A program made the position numbers and the translations under genes. From NCBI RefSeq assembly GCF_006715085.1, contig NZ_VFMM01000002.1, positions 1,302,001 through 1,366,000 on the forward strand: DNA of 64,000 nucleotides. The letters are read 5' to 3'. Every line of letters begins with the position of its first letter. The first letter of the stretch is position 1. Positions 22,194 to 31,019 of this stretch are shown here, in pieces. The notes under the pieces are model-generated. The model was not told the DNA's origin. It made no database searches and saw nothing but the letters and a program-made list of their open reading frames with translations. This DNA comes from Kribbella jejuensis. GTDB lineage: Bacteria > Actinomycetota > Actinomycetes > Propionibacteriales > Kribbellaceae.

Positions 22194-24241
22194 GCTGGGA
22201 CGGTTTCGAGGCGCCGCTCAAGGCCCGGTTGCGGTTGATCGTGATCGGGGTGCTGGTTTTCTCCTTGCTGTGCACGTTGTTCGGCCGGCTCTGGTACATG
22301 CAGGTGATGTCCAGCGCCGACTACTCGCAGGCCGCGAACCAGCAGCACATCCGTCAGGTCCTGATCCCGGCCCCGCGCGGCACGATCGTCGACTCGCAGG
22401 GCCGCACGCTGGTCGGCAACCGGGTCTCGTTGATGATCACCGTCGACCGTTCCGTGCTCGCCAAACTCCCCGAGAGCCAGCAGAACGTCGTCATCGCCCG
22501 CCTCGCGAAGGTTCTCGGTCAGACGCCGAAGGACCTGAAGGCCTGGACGATGTTGTGCGGTGAGCCCGGCGCCTCCAAACCACCCGCCTGCTGGAACGGC
22601 ACGCCGTACCAGCCGATCCCGGTTGCCAAGGACGTCAGCGAGCAAGTTGCGATCGACGTGATGGAACGCCGGGAGGACTTCCCGGGCATCTCCGCCGACT
22701 CCCAGACCCTGCGGGCGTACCCGGAGCCGTTCAAGGTGAACGCCGCGCACATCCTCGGGTACCTGTCGCCGATCACCACCGAAGAGCTCGAGGAGATGGA
22801 CAAGGCGGGACAGGACTCGGTCCCGCACCGCTCCGACCTGGTCGGCCGGGCCGGCGTCGAGCGGTCGTACGACAAGCTCCTGCGCGGCACTCCCGGTGAG
22901 AAGGACGTCATCGTCGACGCCGTCGGCTACACCACCGGTATCCAGAAGCAGACCGCGCCGATCCCGGGCGCCACGCTGGTCACCACGATCGACGCGCGGA
23001 TCCAGGCGTCGGTCGAGGCCCAGTTGAAGAACGCGATCATGACCGCGCGCAAGCAGACCGACCCGGTGACCCACCGCAAGTACGTCGCGGACTCCGGCGC
23101 CGCGGTGGTGATGGACACCAAGACCGGGCGGATCGTCTCGATGGCGAGCTACCCGACGTACGACCCCGGTGTGTGGGTGGGCGGCATCAGCCAGCGTGAG
23201 CTCGACGCGTTGTACTCGGCGAAGTCCGGGACGCCGCTGGTGTCGCGTGCTCTGCAGGCGCAGCTGGCGCCGGGATCGACGTTCAAACCGATCACCACCT
23301 CGGCCGCACTCGGCGCCGGCTACAGCACCAAGACCCGGCTCGACTGCTCGTCGTACTTCGAGGTCGGCAACCGCAGGTTCAAGAACTACGAGTCCGCGTC
23401 GTACGGGATGATCGGCTTCGACCAGGCGCTGGCGCTGTCCTGCGACACCTTCTTCTACCGGATCGCGTACGCGCTCTGGCTGCGGGAAGGCGGGAACTCG
23501 AGCGATATCACCACCCACGACCCGCTGGTCGAGATGGCGCAGAAGTTCGGCCTCGGCAAACCGACCGGCGTCGACCTGCCCGGTGAGGCGAGCGGCCGGA
23601 TCGCGGACCGCAAGTGGAAGAAGACGTACTACGACTCGATGAAGGACTACTACTGCAAGATCGCCGCGAATCCGCCCGCCGGGACGTCGGCGTTCCTGAA
23701 GCAGTTCTCCCGCGAGTTCTGCGTCGACGGGTACAAGTACCGCGCCGGTGACGCGGTGAACTTCGCGATCGGCCAGGGCGACACGACGGTCACCCCGCTG
23801 CAGCTCGCGACGGTCTACTCCGCCCTGTCGAACGGCGGCACGCTCTTCGAGCCGCGCGTCGTGCAGTCCTGGATCGGCGCCAACGGCAAGGCCCACGAGA
23901 TCAAGCCGGTGGTGAAGGCCAAGCTCCCGGTGTCACCCGGCAACCTGAAGTACATCGACACCGCGCTGAAGCAGACCACCATCTCGGGTACGGCGGCCTG
24001 GAAGTTCCAGGGCTTCCCGCTGGACAAGATCCCGGTCCGCGCCAAGACCGGTACGGCCGAGGTCTACGGCAAGCAGACCACCTCGTGGCTCGCGTCGTAC
24101 ACCGATCGGTACGCAGTGGTGATGATGATCAGCCAGGCCGGTACCGGGTCGGGTGCCGGTGGTGACGCGGTCCGCAAGATCTACGAGACGCTGTACAACA
24201 TCAAGCCCGCGCCGCCTGCCCAGGGAAAGGCGGCGCACTGA
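22190..24241 (+). CDS. mrdA: Penicillin-binding protein 2 (elongasome transpeptidase)
   Basis: Monofunctional class B transpeptidase that cross-links lateral-wall peptidoglycan with RodA. A short cytoplasmic start, one signal-anchor helix (IVIGVLVFSLLCTLFGRLWYMQV), the PBP dimerisation domain, then the transpeptidase domain. Active-site motifs: SxxK as STFK in APGSTFKPI (Ser about 363), second motif SCD (about 417; E. coli PBP2 has SAD), and KTG in RAKTGTAEV (about 618). 683 residues. ATG 22190 overlaps the mreD stop. A long in-frame extension upstream lies inside mreD and is not coding. Confidence 0.95.
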   Translation: MSWDGFEAPLKARLRLIVIGVLVFSLLCTLFGRLWYMQVMSSADYSQAANQQHIRQVLIPAPRGTIVDSQGRTLVGNRVSLMITVDRSVLAKLPESQQNVVIARLAKVLGQTPKDLKAWTMLCGEPGASKPPACWNGTPYQPIPVAKDVSEQVAIDVMERREDFPGISADSQTLRAYPEPFKVNAAHILGYLSPITTEELEEMDKAGQDSVPHRSDLVGRAGVERSYDKLLRGTPGEKDVIVDAVGYTTGIQKQTAPIPGATLVTTIDARIQASVEAQLKNAIMTARKQTDPVTHRKYVADSGAAVVMDTKTGRIVSMASYPTYDPGVWVGGISQRELDALYSAKSGTPLVSRALQAQLAPGSTFKPITTSAALGAGYSTKTRLDCSSYFEVGNRRFKNYESASYGMIGFDQALALSCDTFFYRIAYALWLREGGNSSDITTHDPLVEMAQKFGLGKPTGVDLPGEASGRIADRKWKKTYYDSMKDYYCKIAANPPAGTSAFLKQFSREFCVDGYKYRAGDAVNFAIGQGDTTVTPLQLATVYSALSNGGTLFEPRVVQSWIGANGKAHEIKPVVKAKLPVSPGNLKYIDTALKQTTISGTAAWKFQGFPLDKIPVRAKTGTAEVYGKQTTSWLASYTDRYAVVMMISQAGTGSGAGGDAVRKIYETLYNIKPAPPAQGKAAH

Positions 24242-25407
24242 TGGCATTGCTGACTCCGATCCGGACCCGGCCGCGGATGGACCGCCGGTCGACGGTGTGG
24301 CACGTCGACTGGGTGCTCGTGTTCGCCGTGGTCGCACTGTCGTTCCTCGGCGCGATGCTGATCTGGTCCGCGACCCACAACAAGACGTCGCTGACCGGCG
24401 GGAAGCCGGACGCGTTCCTGATCCGGCACTCGCTGAACTTCGCGATCGGCCTGGTGCTCGCGGTCGGCGCCGCGGTCACCGACCACCGCCGGGTCCGGAT
24501 CCTCGCCCCGGTGCTGTACGCCGCTTCGATCGTCGGACTGATCCTGGTCCTGGTGCCCGGTGTCGGCTCGACCATCAACGGGTCGCGGTCCTGGATCCAG
24601 TTGCCGTTCATGTCGATCCAGCCGAGTGAATTCGCCAAGCTCGCGGTGATCGTCGGCATGGCGCTGCTGATCGCGGAGAAGAGCGAGACCGACCGGCACG
24701 AGGACGCCCGGACGATCGACGTCGCGCAGGCGGTCGCGGTCGCCGCCGTACCGGTGATCCTGGTGATGCTGCAGCCGGACCTCGGCACGGTGATGGTGCT
24801 CGGGTCGATCGTGTTCGGGATCATCGCGGTGTCCGGCGTACCGAAACGCTGGATGCTCGGGCTGCTCACCGCGGGCGTGGTGGTCGCGGCGATCGCGATC
24901 AGTACGCACATCCTGAAGCGCTACCAGCTCGACCGCTTCATCGCGTTCGCGAACCCGTCCTCGGATCCGCAGGGCATCGGGTACAACGTGAATCAGGCGC
25001 GGATCGCGATCGGCAACGGTGGTGTCTTCGGGCAGGGCCTGTTCCACGGCGGCCAGACGCAGAACGGATTCGTCCCCGAGCAGCACACCGACTTCGTCTT
25101 CACGGTCGCGGGGGAGGAACTCGGACTGATCGGCGCCGGCGCGATCATCGTGCTGTTCGCGATCATCCTGTTCCGCGGGCTGCGGATCGCGATCAACGCA
25201 CGGGACGCGTTCGGCCGGCTGGTGGCGACCGGGATCGTCTGCTGGTTCGCGTTCCAGGCGTTCGAGAACATCGGCATGACGCTCGGGATCATGCCGGTCA
25301 CGGGTCTGCCGCTGCCGTTCGTGTCGTACGGCGGTTCCTCGATGTTCGCCTGCCTGCTCGCGGTCGGCCTGTTGGAGAACATCCACCTCCGCTCGCACCG
25401 CTACTGA
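24241..25407 (+). CDS. rodA: SEDS-family peptidoglycan glycosyltransferase RodA
   Basis: Polymerises lipid II into glycan strands at the elongasome with the PBP2 upstream. Ten predicted helices in 388 residues. SEDS signatures: SWIQLPFMSIQPSEFAKLAVI (IQPSE), the catalytic Asp in MLQPDLGTVMVL, and the C-terminal GITGLPLPFVSYGGSSM equivalent, seen as VTGLPLPFVSYGGSSM. The ATG shares one base with the mrdA stop (TGATG). Last gene of the mre operon; a short palindrome (25417-25430) follows. Confidence 0.95.
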   Translation: MALLTPIRTRPRMDRRSTVWHVDWVLVFAVVALSFLGAMLIWSATHNKTSLTGGKPDAFLIRHSLNFAIGLVLAVGAAVTDHRRVRILAPVLYAASIVGLILVLVPGVGSTINGSRSWIQLPFMSIQPSEFAKLAVIVGMALLIAEKSETDRHEDARTIDVAQAVAVAAVPVILVMLQPDLGTVMVLGSIVFGIIAVSGVPKRWMLGLLTAGVVVAAIAISTHILKRYQLDRFIAFANPSSDPQGIGYNVNQARIAIGNGGVFGQGLFHGGQTQNGFVPEQHTDFVFTVAGEELGLIGAGAIIVLFAIILFRGLRIAINARDAFGRLVATGIVCWFAFQAFENIGMTLGIMPVTGLPLPFVSYGGSSMFACLLAVGLLENIHLRSHRY

Positions 25408-25476
25408 CCATCCCGACCTGACCCGTCAGGTACGCTGCTGGCTGCTCGGCCCCCTGCCCAGAGCCCCGGAAGGCCC

Positions 25477-26178
25477 ATGAACAGGTACGTTGCGCTCGCC
25501 GCCGCCCTCGCGCTGTCGCTGACCGCTTGCGGTGGTGAGGACAAGAAAGCGGCGGCTCCGCCCACCGCGACGACTCCCAGTACGACGCCGTCCGCCTCCG
25601 ACACGCCCGTCACCCGGACGACCGCGGAGCTGACCGGTGCGCTGCTCGTGCTCGCGGACGTGCCGAGCGGGTTCTCCATCGACCACGAGGAGGACGACGG
25701 TTCGAAGCCGTTCTCCGCGCCGACGAGTCGCTGCAAGCCCCTGGTCAAGTACCTGAACGCCACCAAGGCACCCGGGGCGAAGGCGAGCGTGACCCGCACG
25801 TTCACCGGCGGCCAGGAGGGCCCGTACATCGACTACGGCCTCGACTCGCTGGGGACGGCCGCCGCGGTCAGCGACCTGCGCGACGCCTACGCCGACGCCG
25901 TTGACTCGTGCAGCAAGGTGATCCTGAAGACCGCGGGCTCCGGCAACACCTCGATGAAGGTCGAGAAGATCACCGCCCCGGCGTACGGCACCAAGCCCTT
26001 CGCCTTCCAGCTCACCGGCGTCAGCGGCCCGAAGCGCGGTCTCGAGTACGCCGGCCTCGTCACCGGCGTCGGCGACGTGATCCTGTCGGTCGGTGTACTC
26101 GCCGGCCAAGGTGGCGAGTTGGAGCCGGCCACCGAAGCCGCGGTCACCAAGGCCCGGCAGACGCTGAAAGTCTCGTGA
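25477..26178 (+). CDS. Putative lipoprotein, unknown function
   Basis: Not recognised beyond its export signal. Signal peptide with lipobox LTAC (Cys near residue 18), a Thr/Pro/Ser-rich linker (about 25-50), then a compact domain of about 180 residues with two Cys residues (SRCKPLVKYL, VDSCSKVIL) spaced as in PknH-like extracellular sensor domains of mycobacteria. That resemblance is weak and I do not assign it. ATG with AGGAAGG-like purines nearby. A palindrome CCTGACCCGTCAGG at 25417-25430 and a TACGCT box precede it, so it may have its own promoter. Confidence 0.8.
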   Translation: MNRYVALAAALALSLTACGGEDKKAAAPPTATTPSTTPSASDTPVTRTTAELTGALLVLADVPSGFSIDHEEDDGSKPFSAPTSRCKPLVKYLNATKAPGAKASVTRTFTGGQEGPYIDYGLDSLGTAAAVSDLRDAYADAVDSCSKVILKTAGSGNTSMKVEKITAPAYGTKPFAFQLTGVSGPKRGLEYAGLVTGVGDVILSVGVLAGQGGELEPATEAAVTKARQTLKVS

Positions 26179-26197
26179 CCGGCGTCACAGCAGGCGT

Positions 26198-26225
26198 TGT
26201 CACGCCGGAGTAGCCGCGTTCCGTC
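26198..26225 (+). promoter_or_regulatory. Predicted ECF41-type promoter
   Basis: TGTCACG (26198-26204) is followed after 17 bases by CGTC (26222-26225). Promoters of ECF41 sigma factors are described as TGTCACA with CGTC at -10, so this looks like the autoregulatory promoter of the sigma gene two positions downstream. It drives the AhpD-like gene first. Confidence 0.6.
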
Positions 26226-26245
26226 GTGTCGGTATGGAAGAGCGG

Positions 26246-26677
26246 ATGAACTTCAGCAAGGTCTCGCCGGCCGGCTTCCGGGCCGTTTACGGCGTGGAGA
26301 ACTACGTGCAGGGCGTCCTGGACCACACGCTGCTGCACCTGATCAAGGTGCGGGCGTCGATGCTCAACGGCTGCGCCTTCTGCCTGGACATGCACACGAC
26401 CGACGCGTTGAAGGACGGCGAGACCAGCCAGCGCCTGTTCGGGCTGGCGGCCTGGCGCGAGTCGCCGTTCTACGACGAACGGGAACGTGCCGCGCTCGCG
26501 TTGACCGACGCGGTCACGGTCCTCGAGCGCACCGGCGTACCGGACGAGGTATGGGACGCGGTCGTCGAGCGGTTCGGTGAAGAGGGGGCCGCGAACGTGC
26601 TGCTCGCGATTGGCACCATCAACCTGTGGACCCGTCTCAACGTAGCAACCCGCAGGCAGCCGGACCTGGCCGGTTGA
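26246..26677 (+). CDS. Carboxymuconolactone decarboxylase / AhpD-like protein
   Basis: Small helical protein with a redox CxxC pair, 143 residues. The core is MLNGCAFCLDMHTTDALKDG, with Cys-x2-Cys and the following His typical of the AhpD family; the extended helix LTDAVTVLERTGVPDEVWDAV also fits. I choose the ATG at 26246 (MNFSKVSP) with GGAAGAG before it, rather than the ATG at 26234, which is only nine bases past the predicted -10. Genes of this family are the commonest partners of ECF41 sigma factors, as here. Probable peroxidase or hydroperoxide-related function. Confidence 0.9.
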   Translation: MNFSKVSPAGFRAVYGVENYVQGVLDHTLLHLIKVRASMLNGCAFCLDMHTTDALKDGETSQRLFGLAAWRESPFYDERERAALALTDAVTVLERTGVPDEVWDAVVERFGEEGAANVLLAIGTINLWTRLNVATRRQPDLAG

Positions 26678-27501
26678 TCCTGCAGGAGTACGAGTCGGCG
26701 CGCGGCATGCTCGCCGGGCTCGCGTACAGGTTGCTCGGCAGCTGGCACGACGCGGAGGACGTGCTGCAGGAGGCGTACGTACGGTGGTCCGCCGCCGATC
26801 GCGCCGACGTGGCCGAGCCGCGCCGGTACCTGACGCGGGTGGTGACGCGGCTGTCGATCGACGTACTGCGGACCCGGTCCGCGCGCCGCGAGAGCTACGT
26901 CGGCGAGTGGCTGCCCGAACCGGTCCCCGTCGACGCGTTCGAGCTGGACGACGTGTCGATGGCGCTCCTGCACCTGATGGAGCGCCTCACCCCGCCGCAG
27001 CGGGCGGTCTACGTCCTGCGGACCGCGTTCACCCTGCCGTACGACGAGATCGCGGAGATCCTCGACCGTACGCCGGAAGACTGCCGGCAACTGTTCCGCC
27101 GCGCGCAGCACGCGCTGGACGAGGACCGCCCGCGGTACCGTCCGTCCACGGCCGAGCAGCGGCAACTCCTGGTGAACTTCGTCGCCGCGGCCCGCGATGG
27201 CGATCTGCCGCGGCTGGAGTCGATGCTGAAGGAGTCGGTCACCTCCTGGACCGACTCCAACGGTGGCCGCCGCGCCGCGCGCAAGCCCGTCACCGGGCGG
27301 CAGAAGGTGGCGCACTTCTTCGCCCACATCTATGCCCACCCGGACCTGACCGTCACACCGATCGAGCTGGCCACCGGTCCGGCGCTGAAAGTAGTTGTCC
27401 GAGGCAACCACCATGTGCTGGTCCTGGACACCGACGGCGAGCTGATCACCGGCATCCGGGTGCAGGCGAACCCGGCGAAGCTGTCAGCGGTAGAGGGGTA
27501 G
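26674..27501 (+). CDS. ECF41-type (SigJ-like) sigma factor with SnoaL-like C-terminal domain
   Basis: Sigma factor whose fused C-terminal domain takes the place of an anti-sigma factor. Region 2: ARGMLAGLAYRLLGSWHDAEDVLQEAYVRW; region 4: YDEIAEILDRTPEDCRQLFRRAQHAL (about residues 125-150). From about residue 165 an NTF2/SnoaL-like domain follows, with WTDSNGGR where ECF41 proteins usually carry a DGGG-type motif. I prefer the TTG at 26674, whose TTGA overlaps the stop of the AhpD-like gene; a GTG at 26626 in frame would add 16 residues. The 3' end overlaps the convergent DUF2000 gene by 18 bases. Confidence 0.9.
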   Translation: MILQEYESARGMLAGLAYRLLGSWHDAEDVLQEAYVRWSAADRADVAEPRRYLTRVVTRLSIDVLRTRSARRESYVGEWLPEPVPVDAFELDDVSMALLHLMERLTPPQRAVYVLRTAFTLPYDEIAEILDRTPEDCRQLFRRAQHALDEDRPRYRPSTAEQRQLLVNFVAAARDGDLPRLESMLKESVTSWTDSNGGRRAARKPVTGRQKVAHFFAHIYAHPDLTVTPIELATGPALKVVVRGNHHVLVLDTDGELITGIRVQANPAKLSAVEG

Positions 27502-27888
27502 CGCTCCGGTCAGCGAGTCCACCGACGCGCGCGGGCCGTACAGGGCGATGCCCAGGTACTGGATGTCCTCGGGCTTCGTGCCGGCGAGCGTTGTGGACAT
27601 CTGCTCGTACGTCCGGGCCTGCTGCGCGACCTGGTGCATGTCGTGGATCGTGATGTCGTCGCGGGCGGCGGCCTGGGCGCGGAGCGTGGTCAGGTCGTCG
27701 GCGCGCAGGATCGGGATCGGGTACGCGCACATCCCGGTGTGCGGCGTACCGGCGGCGTCCGTGGTCTCGGGGCCGACCGCGCCGTCGTGGTGGCTGCCGA
27801 GGCCGACGCCGAGCAGCGCGGCGGTGTTCAGGGCGACGCCGATGGGGGCTTCGGCCGCGATGATCACGACCATCTTGTTCGTCAGCAC
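27484..27888 (-). CDS. DUF2000-family protein
   Basis: About 134 residues, cytoplasmic. The family start is clear: NKMVVIIAAEAPIGVALNTAALLGVGLGSHH, then a small beta-alpha domain (MCAYPIPILRADDLTTLRAQAA). DUF2000 proteins resemble peptidyl-tRNA hydrolase-like folds, but no activity is established. The start is uncertain: GTG at 27888 (VLTNKMV) or the ATG at 27873. It is divergent from an Lrp/AsnC regulator across an 80-base gap with a perfect inverted repeat; such pairs are common and suggest control by the regulator. Confidence 0.78.
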   Translation of the reverse strand: MLTNKMVVIIAAEAPIGVALNTAALLGVGLGSHHDGAVGPETTDAAGTPHTGMCAYPIPILRADDLTTLRAQAAARDDITIHDMHQVAQQARTYEQMSTTLAGTKPEDIQYLGIALYGPRASVDSLTGALPLYR

Positions 27889-27930
27889 GGTGGTCAAGGT
27901 AGTGCGGTGCGCGGCTCGGCGGTCGGTCGG

Positions 27931-27945
27931 CCGAACATCGTTCGG
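27931..27945. promoter_or_regulatory. Candidate Lrp operator
   Basis: CCGAAC and GTTCGG flank the centre ATC as a perfect inverted repeat, midway between the divergent DUF2000 and Lrp genes. Position and symmetry fit an Lrp/AsnC dimer site. Confidence 0.45.
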
Positions 27946-27967
27946 TGAAGCTGTCAAAATAGTGGTC

Positions 27968-28417
27968 ATGGACGAACTTGATACGGCGCTGCTGCGGATG
28001 CTGCAGAACGACGCCCGCCGGACGAACCGGGAGATGGCCGCCGAGCTCGGGATCGCGCCGTCGACCTGCCTGGAGCGGATCCGCGGACTGCGCGAGCGCG
28101 GGGTGATCAGCGGGTACCACGCGGCCGTCGACCTGCACGCCATCGATCGCTCCACGCAGGCGATCATCTCGATCAAGCTCCGGCCGCAGGCGATGGCGGT
28201 GGCGACGGCGTTCCAGTCGTACGTGATGGACCTGCCGCAGACTCTGGACATGTTCATGGTCTCCGGCGGCACCGACTTCCTCGCCCACGTCGCGGTCAAG
28301 GACACCCAGGCCCTCCGCGACCTGGTGCTTGCGCTCGCCAAGAGGCAAGAAATCGCCGACATCCGCAGCTCGGTCGTGTTCGAACACCACCGCCGTACCA
28401 CAATCATGCCGCTCTAA
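27968..28417 (+). CDS. Lrp/AsnC-family transcriptional regulator
   Basis: Feast/famine regulator of about 149 residues. The N-terminal HTH reads LDTALLRMLQNDARRTNREMAAELGIAPSTCLERIRGLRERGVISGY (about 4-50). The C-terminal RAM effector domain contains MFMVSGGTDFLAHVAVKD, the usual amino acid-binding loop (VSGxxDxL). Start ATG at 27968. Divergent from a DUF2000 gene, which it probably regulates along with itself. Ligand unknown. Confidence 0.9.
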   Translation: MDELDTALLRMLQNDARRTNREMAAELGIAPSTCLERIRGLRERGVISGYHAAVDLHAIDRSTQAIISIKLRPQAMAVATAFQSYVMDLPQTLDMFMVSGGTDFLAHVAVKDTQALRDLVLALAKRQEIADIRSSVVFEHHRRTTIMPL

Positions 28418-28527
28418 GACACTGTCTGTTTCCGCGCGGCTACACCGGGGTAGAAGCAGTTCCGGGCGTGAGGCGCGGGGACCTGACCTGCCCAGCTCAT
28501 TCACCGAGCGGAGCGGGAGGTCGACCT

Positions 28528-30969
28528 ATGGGCCGACGAAGGAAGATCGCGGGAGTCACGGCGCTGGCCGTGGTGCTGGCGGGGTTCGGAGCCGCGGCGG
28601 CGGGGACGAGTGACACCTGTGGGATGGCGCAGGCGCCGTCCCTCGGGCAGAAGGCGCAGGCCGGCTGGGAACGCGTCGAACGGCAGTTCTCGGACGAGGA
28701 AGGCGAGACGGAGACCGCGGGGATGCCGGCCATCTGTGCCGCGCACTTCGAGCTGGCCGAGCGGGCCGGCGCCGGTGCGACCGGACCGGCGGACTACCTG
28801 ACGGCGAAGTTCTCGTCCGGCAAGGACATCGGCCTCGACCAGGTCCGGCAGGCACGGGACCAGGCGGCGAAGATCCCGGACGATGCCGGCAAGAAGGCGT
28901 GGTCGTACGTCGGCCCGTCGAACATCGGCGGCCGGATCGTCGGCCTGGTTGTCGACCCGACGCAGCCGGACACCGTCTACATCGCGGCCTCCGGTGGCGG
29001 CGTCTGGCGGAGTACGGACGCGTCCAAGACGTTCACCCCTGTCTGGCCGGCCGATCAGAACCAGACCATGGGCGCGCTCGAACGCGGGCCGGACGGCACC
29101 CTCTGGGCCGGTACCGGTGAGGCGAACCCGCCCGGCGGCGGCCTGACGTTCTTCGGCGACGGCATCTACTCGTCCGCCGACGGCGGCAAGACCTGGCACA
29201 ACCGAGGCCTTCGCGGCAGCGCGGCCATCGGCCGGATCGCGGTCGACCCGAAGAACCCCCGGCGGATCTTCGCCGCGGCCTCGGGCTCGCCGTACAGGCC
29301 GGTCGCCCAGCGCGGCCTCTACCGCAGCGAGGACGGCGGCCACACGTGGCAGCAGGTGCTCGCACCGCCGAACGACACCACCGGTGCGGTCGATGTCGTC
29401 ATCGACCCGGACAACCCGCAGCGGATGCTCGCGGCGCTCTGGGACCACCACCGGACCGCGGCGGTCCGGACGTACGGCGGCGTCGGCTCAGGCTTGTTCC
29501 GCAGCGACGACGGCGGTACGACGTGGACCCGGCTCGAGAACGTCTCCAAGCTCTCCGACGGCGACGCGAGCGGCCTGACCAGCGACCCGAGCCTCGGCCG
29601 GATCGGGATCGGCGTGGCCCCGAGCCACCCGGACCGCGTGTACGTGATCACCGGTACGCAGTACGGCGCCGACAAGGGCTTCTACGTCTCCGACGACTTC
29701 GGTACGACGTTCAGCGCGGGCGGGAAAGCCGGCGGCCGGAGCGGGTACGAGTGGTGGTTCGCGAAGATCTGGGTCGACCCGGCGAACCCGGACCATTTGT
29801 TCAGCGCGGACCTGAACATGCGCTCGTCGTCGGACGGCGGCCAGACCTGGACCTCGCGGTCCGGCCTGCACGCCGACCAGCACGCGCTCGCCTACGACCC
29901 GAACGTCCCGGGCCGGCTGTACGTCGGCAACGACGGCGGCGTCTACCGCTCGGACCAGAACGGCGCGACCAAGACGTTCGTGCACTCCGAGGTGGAACCG
30001 TTCAATCAGTCGTACCACCTCGCGGTCGCGCAGGACGACCCGAACCGGCTGGCCACCGGGCTGCAGGACAACGGCAGCGTACGGTCCTGGACCGCGGCCA
30101 CCCCGCCGGGCGACCTGACCCAGTTCAACGCCTTCGGCGGCGGTGACGGGCACTGGGTGCTGATCGATCCGAAGGACCACAACACCTATTACGAATGCCT
30201 GCAGCAGGGCACGTGTCATGGTCACCAGGACGTCAACGGCACGGAGACCAGCTGGAACTTCGGGACCCGGCACAGCACAAGGATCACCACCGACGCGCCG
30301 ATGGCGTTCGACCCGAACGACCCGTCGATCGTCTACTTCGGCGGCAACGTGCTGGACCGGTCGACCGATCGTGCGCGGACCTTCACCGCGATCTCGCCGA
30401 CCGGTGACGCGGACCTGGCCGGTGGGCCGCCGACGCAGGAATCGGACCCGGTGTACGCGAACAGCTACCACACGATCAGCGCGATCGGCGTGGCCGGCGA
30501 TTCGAAGACGCTGTACGTCGGCACCGACAACGGACTGCTGTGGCGCAGCGACGACCTCGGCGCGCACTGGACCAAGCTGACCGGGGTGCCGGAACGCTGG
30601 GTCAACGCCGTAGTGGTCGATCCGCGGCAGCCGGAGCACGTCTGGGTGGCGCTGTCGGGGTTCCGGGAGGGGTCGGCGGCCGCGTCGGTCTTCGAGACCC
30701 GCGACGGCGGAGCCACCTGGACCGATGCCAGCAGCAACCTTCCGAACGCACCGGTGGAGATGCTGACCTACGATCCGGTGCGCAGCCGCCTGTACGCTGC
30801 CACCGACTTCGGGGCGTTCACGATGCGCGCCGGGCAGAAGCACTGGACGCGGATCGCGCGCGGTCTGCCGCAGACGTCGATCCTCGACATCAAAGTGAGT
30901 GGTGACGGCAGTACCGTCTACGCGGCCACGTTCGGCCGCAGTATCTGGAAGGCACCCGCTCCGAAGTAG
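28528..30969 (+). CDS. Secreted BNR/Asp-box repeat protein (sialidase-like or VPS10-like propeller)
   Basis: Large exported protein of 813 residues. A Sec signal peptide (RRRKIAGVTALAVVLAGFGAAAAG) is followed by a linker with a few Cys. From about residue 125 there are many Asp-box motifs S-x-D-x-G-x-T-W: SSADGGKTWHN, RSEDGGHTWQQ, RSDDGGTTWTR, SSSDGGQTWTS, ETRDGGATWTD. Two stacked beta-propellers are likely, as in sortilin-like and xyloglucanase-type proteins. I see no sialidase Arg triad or obvious catalytic acid pair, so enzymatic activity is not claimed. ATG 28528 with GGGAGG before it. A terminator follows. Confidence 0.85.
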   Translation: MGRRRKIAGVTALAVVLAGFGAAAAGTSDTCGMAQAPSLGQKAQAGWERVERQFSDEEGETETAGMPAICAAHFELAERAGAGATGPADYLTAKFSSGKDIGLDQVRQARDQAAKIPDDAGKKAWSYVGPSNIGGRIVGLVVDPTQPDTVYIAASGGGVWRSTDASKTFTPVWPADQNQTMGALERGPDGTLWAGTGEANPPGGGLTFFGDGIYSSADGGKTWHNRGLRGSAAIGRIAVDPKNPRRIFAAASGSPYRPVAQRGLYRSEDGGHTWQQVLAPPNDTTGAVDVVIDPDNPQRMLAALWDHHRTAAVRTYGGVGSGLFRSDDGGTTWTRLENVSKLSDGDASGLTSDPSLGRIGIGVAPSHPDRVYVITGTQYGADKGFYVSDDFGTTFSAGGKAGGRSGYEWWFAKIWVDPANPDHLFSADLNMRSSSDGGQTWTSRSGLHADQHALAYDPNVPGRLYVGNDGGVYRSDQNGATKTFVHSEVEPFNQSYHLAVAQDDPNRLATGLQDNGSVRSWTAATPPGDLTQFNAFGGGDGHWVLIDPKDHNTYYECLQQGTCHGHQDVNGTETSWNFGTRHSTRITTDAPMAFDPNDPSIVYFGGNVLDRSTDRARTFTAISPTGDADLAGGPPTQESDPVYANSYHTISAIGVAGDSKTLYVGTDNGLLWRSDDLGAHWTKLTGVPERWVNAVVVDPRQPEHVWVALSGFREGSAAASVFETRDGGATWTDASSNLPNAPVEMLTYDPVRSRLYAATDFGAFTMRAGQKHWTRIARGLPQTSILDIKVSGDGSTVYAATFGRSIWKAPAPK

Positions 30970-30974
30970 CTGAA

Positions 30975-31003
30975 CGGGCGCGTCGGTCCGGCTGACGCGC
31001 CCG
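30975..31003. terminator. Bidirectional terminator between convergent genes
   Basis: CGGGCGCGTC (30975-30984) and GACGCGCCCG (30994-31003) form a perfect 10-pair stem with a 9-base loop, followed on the plus strand by CTCTATT. It serves the BNR-repeat gene and the convergent LLM gene. Confidence 0.8.
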
Positions 31004-31019
31004 CTCTATTGCTGGAGCT

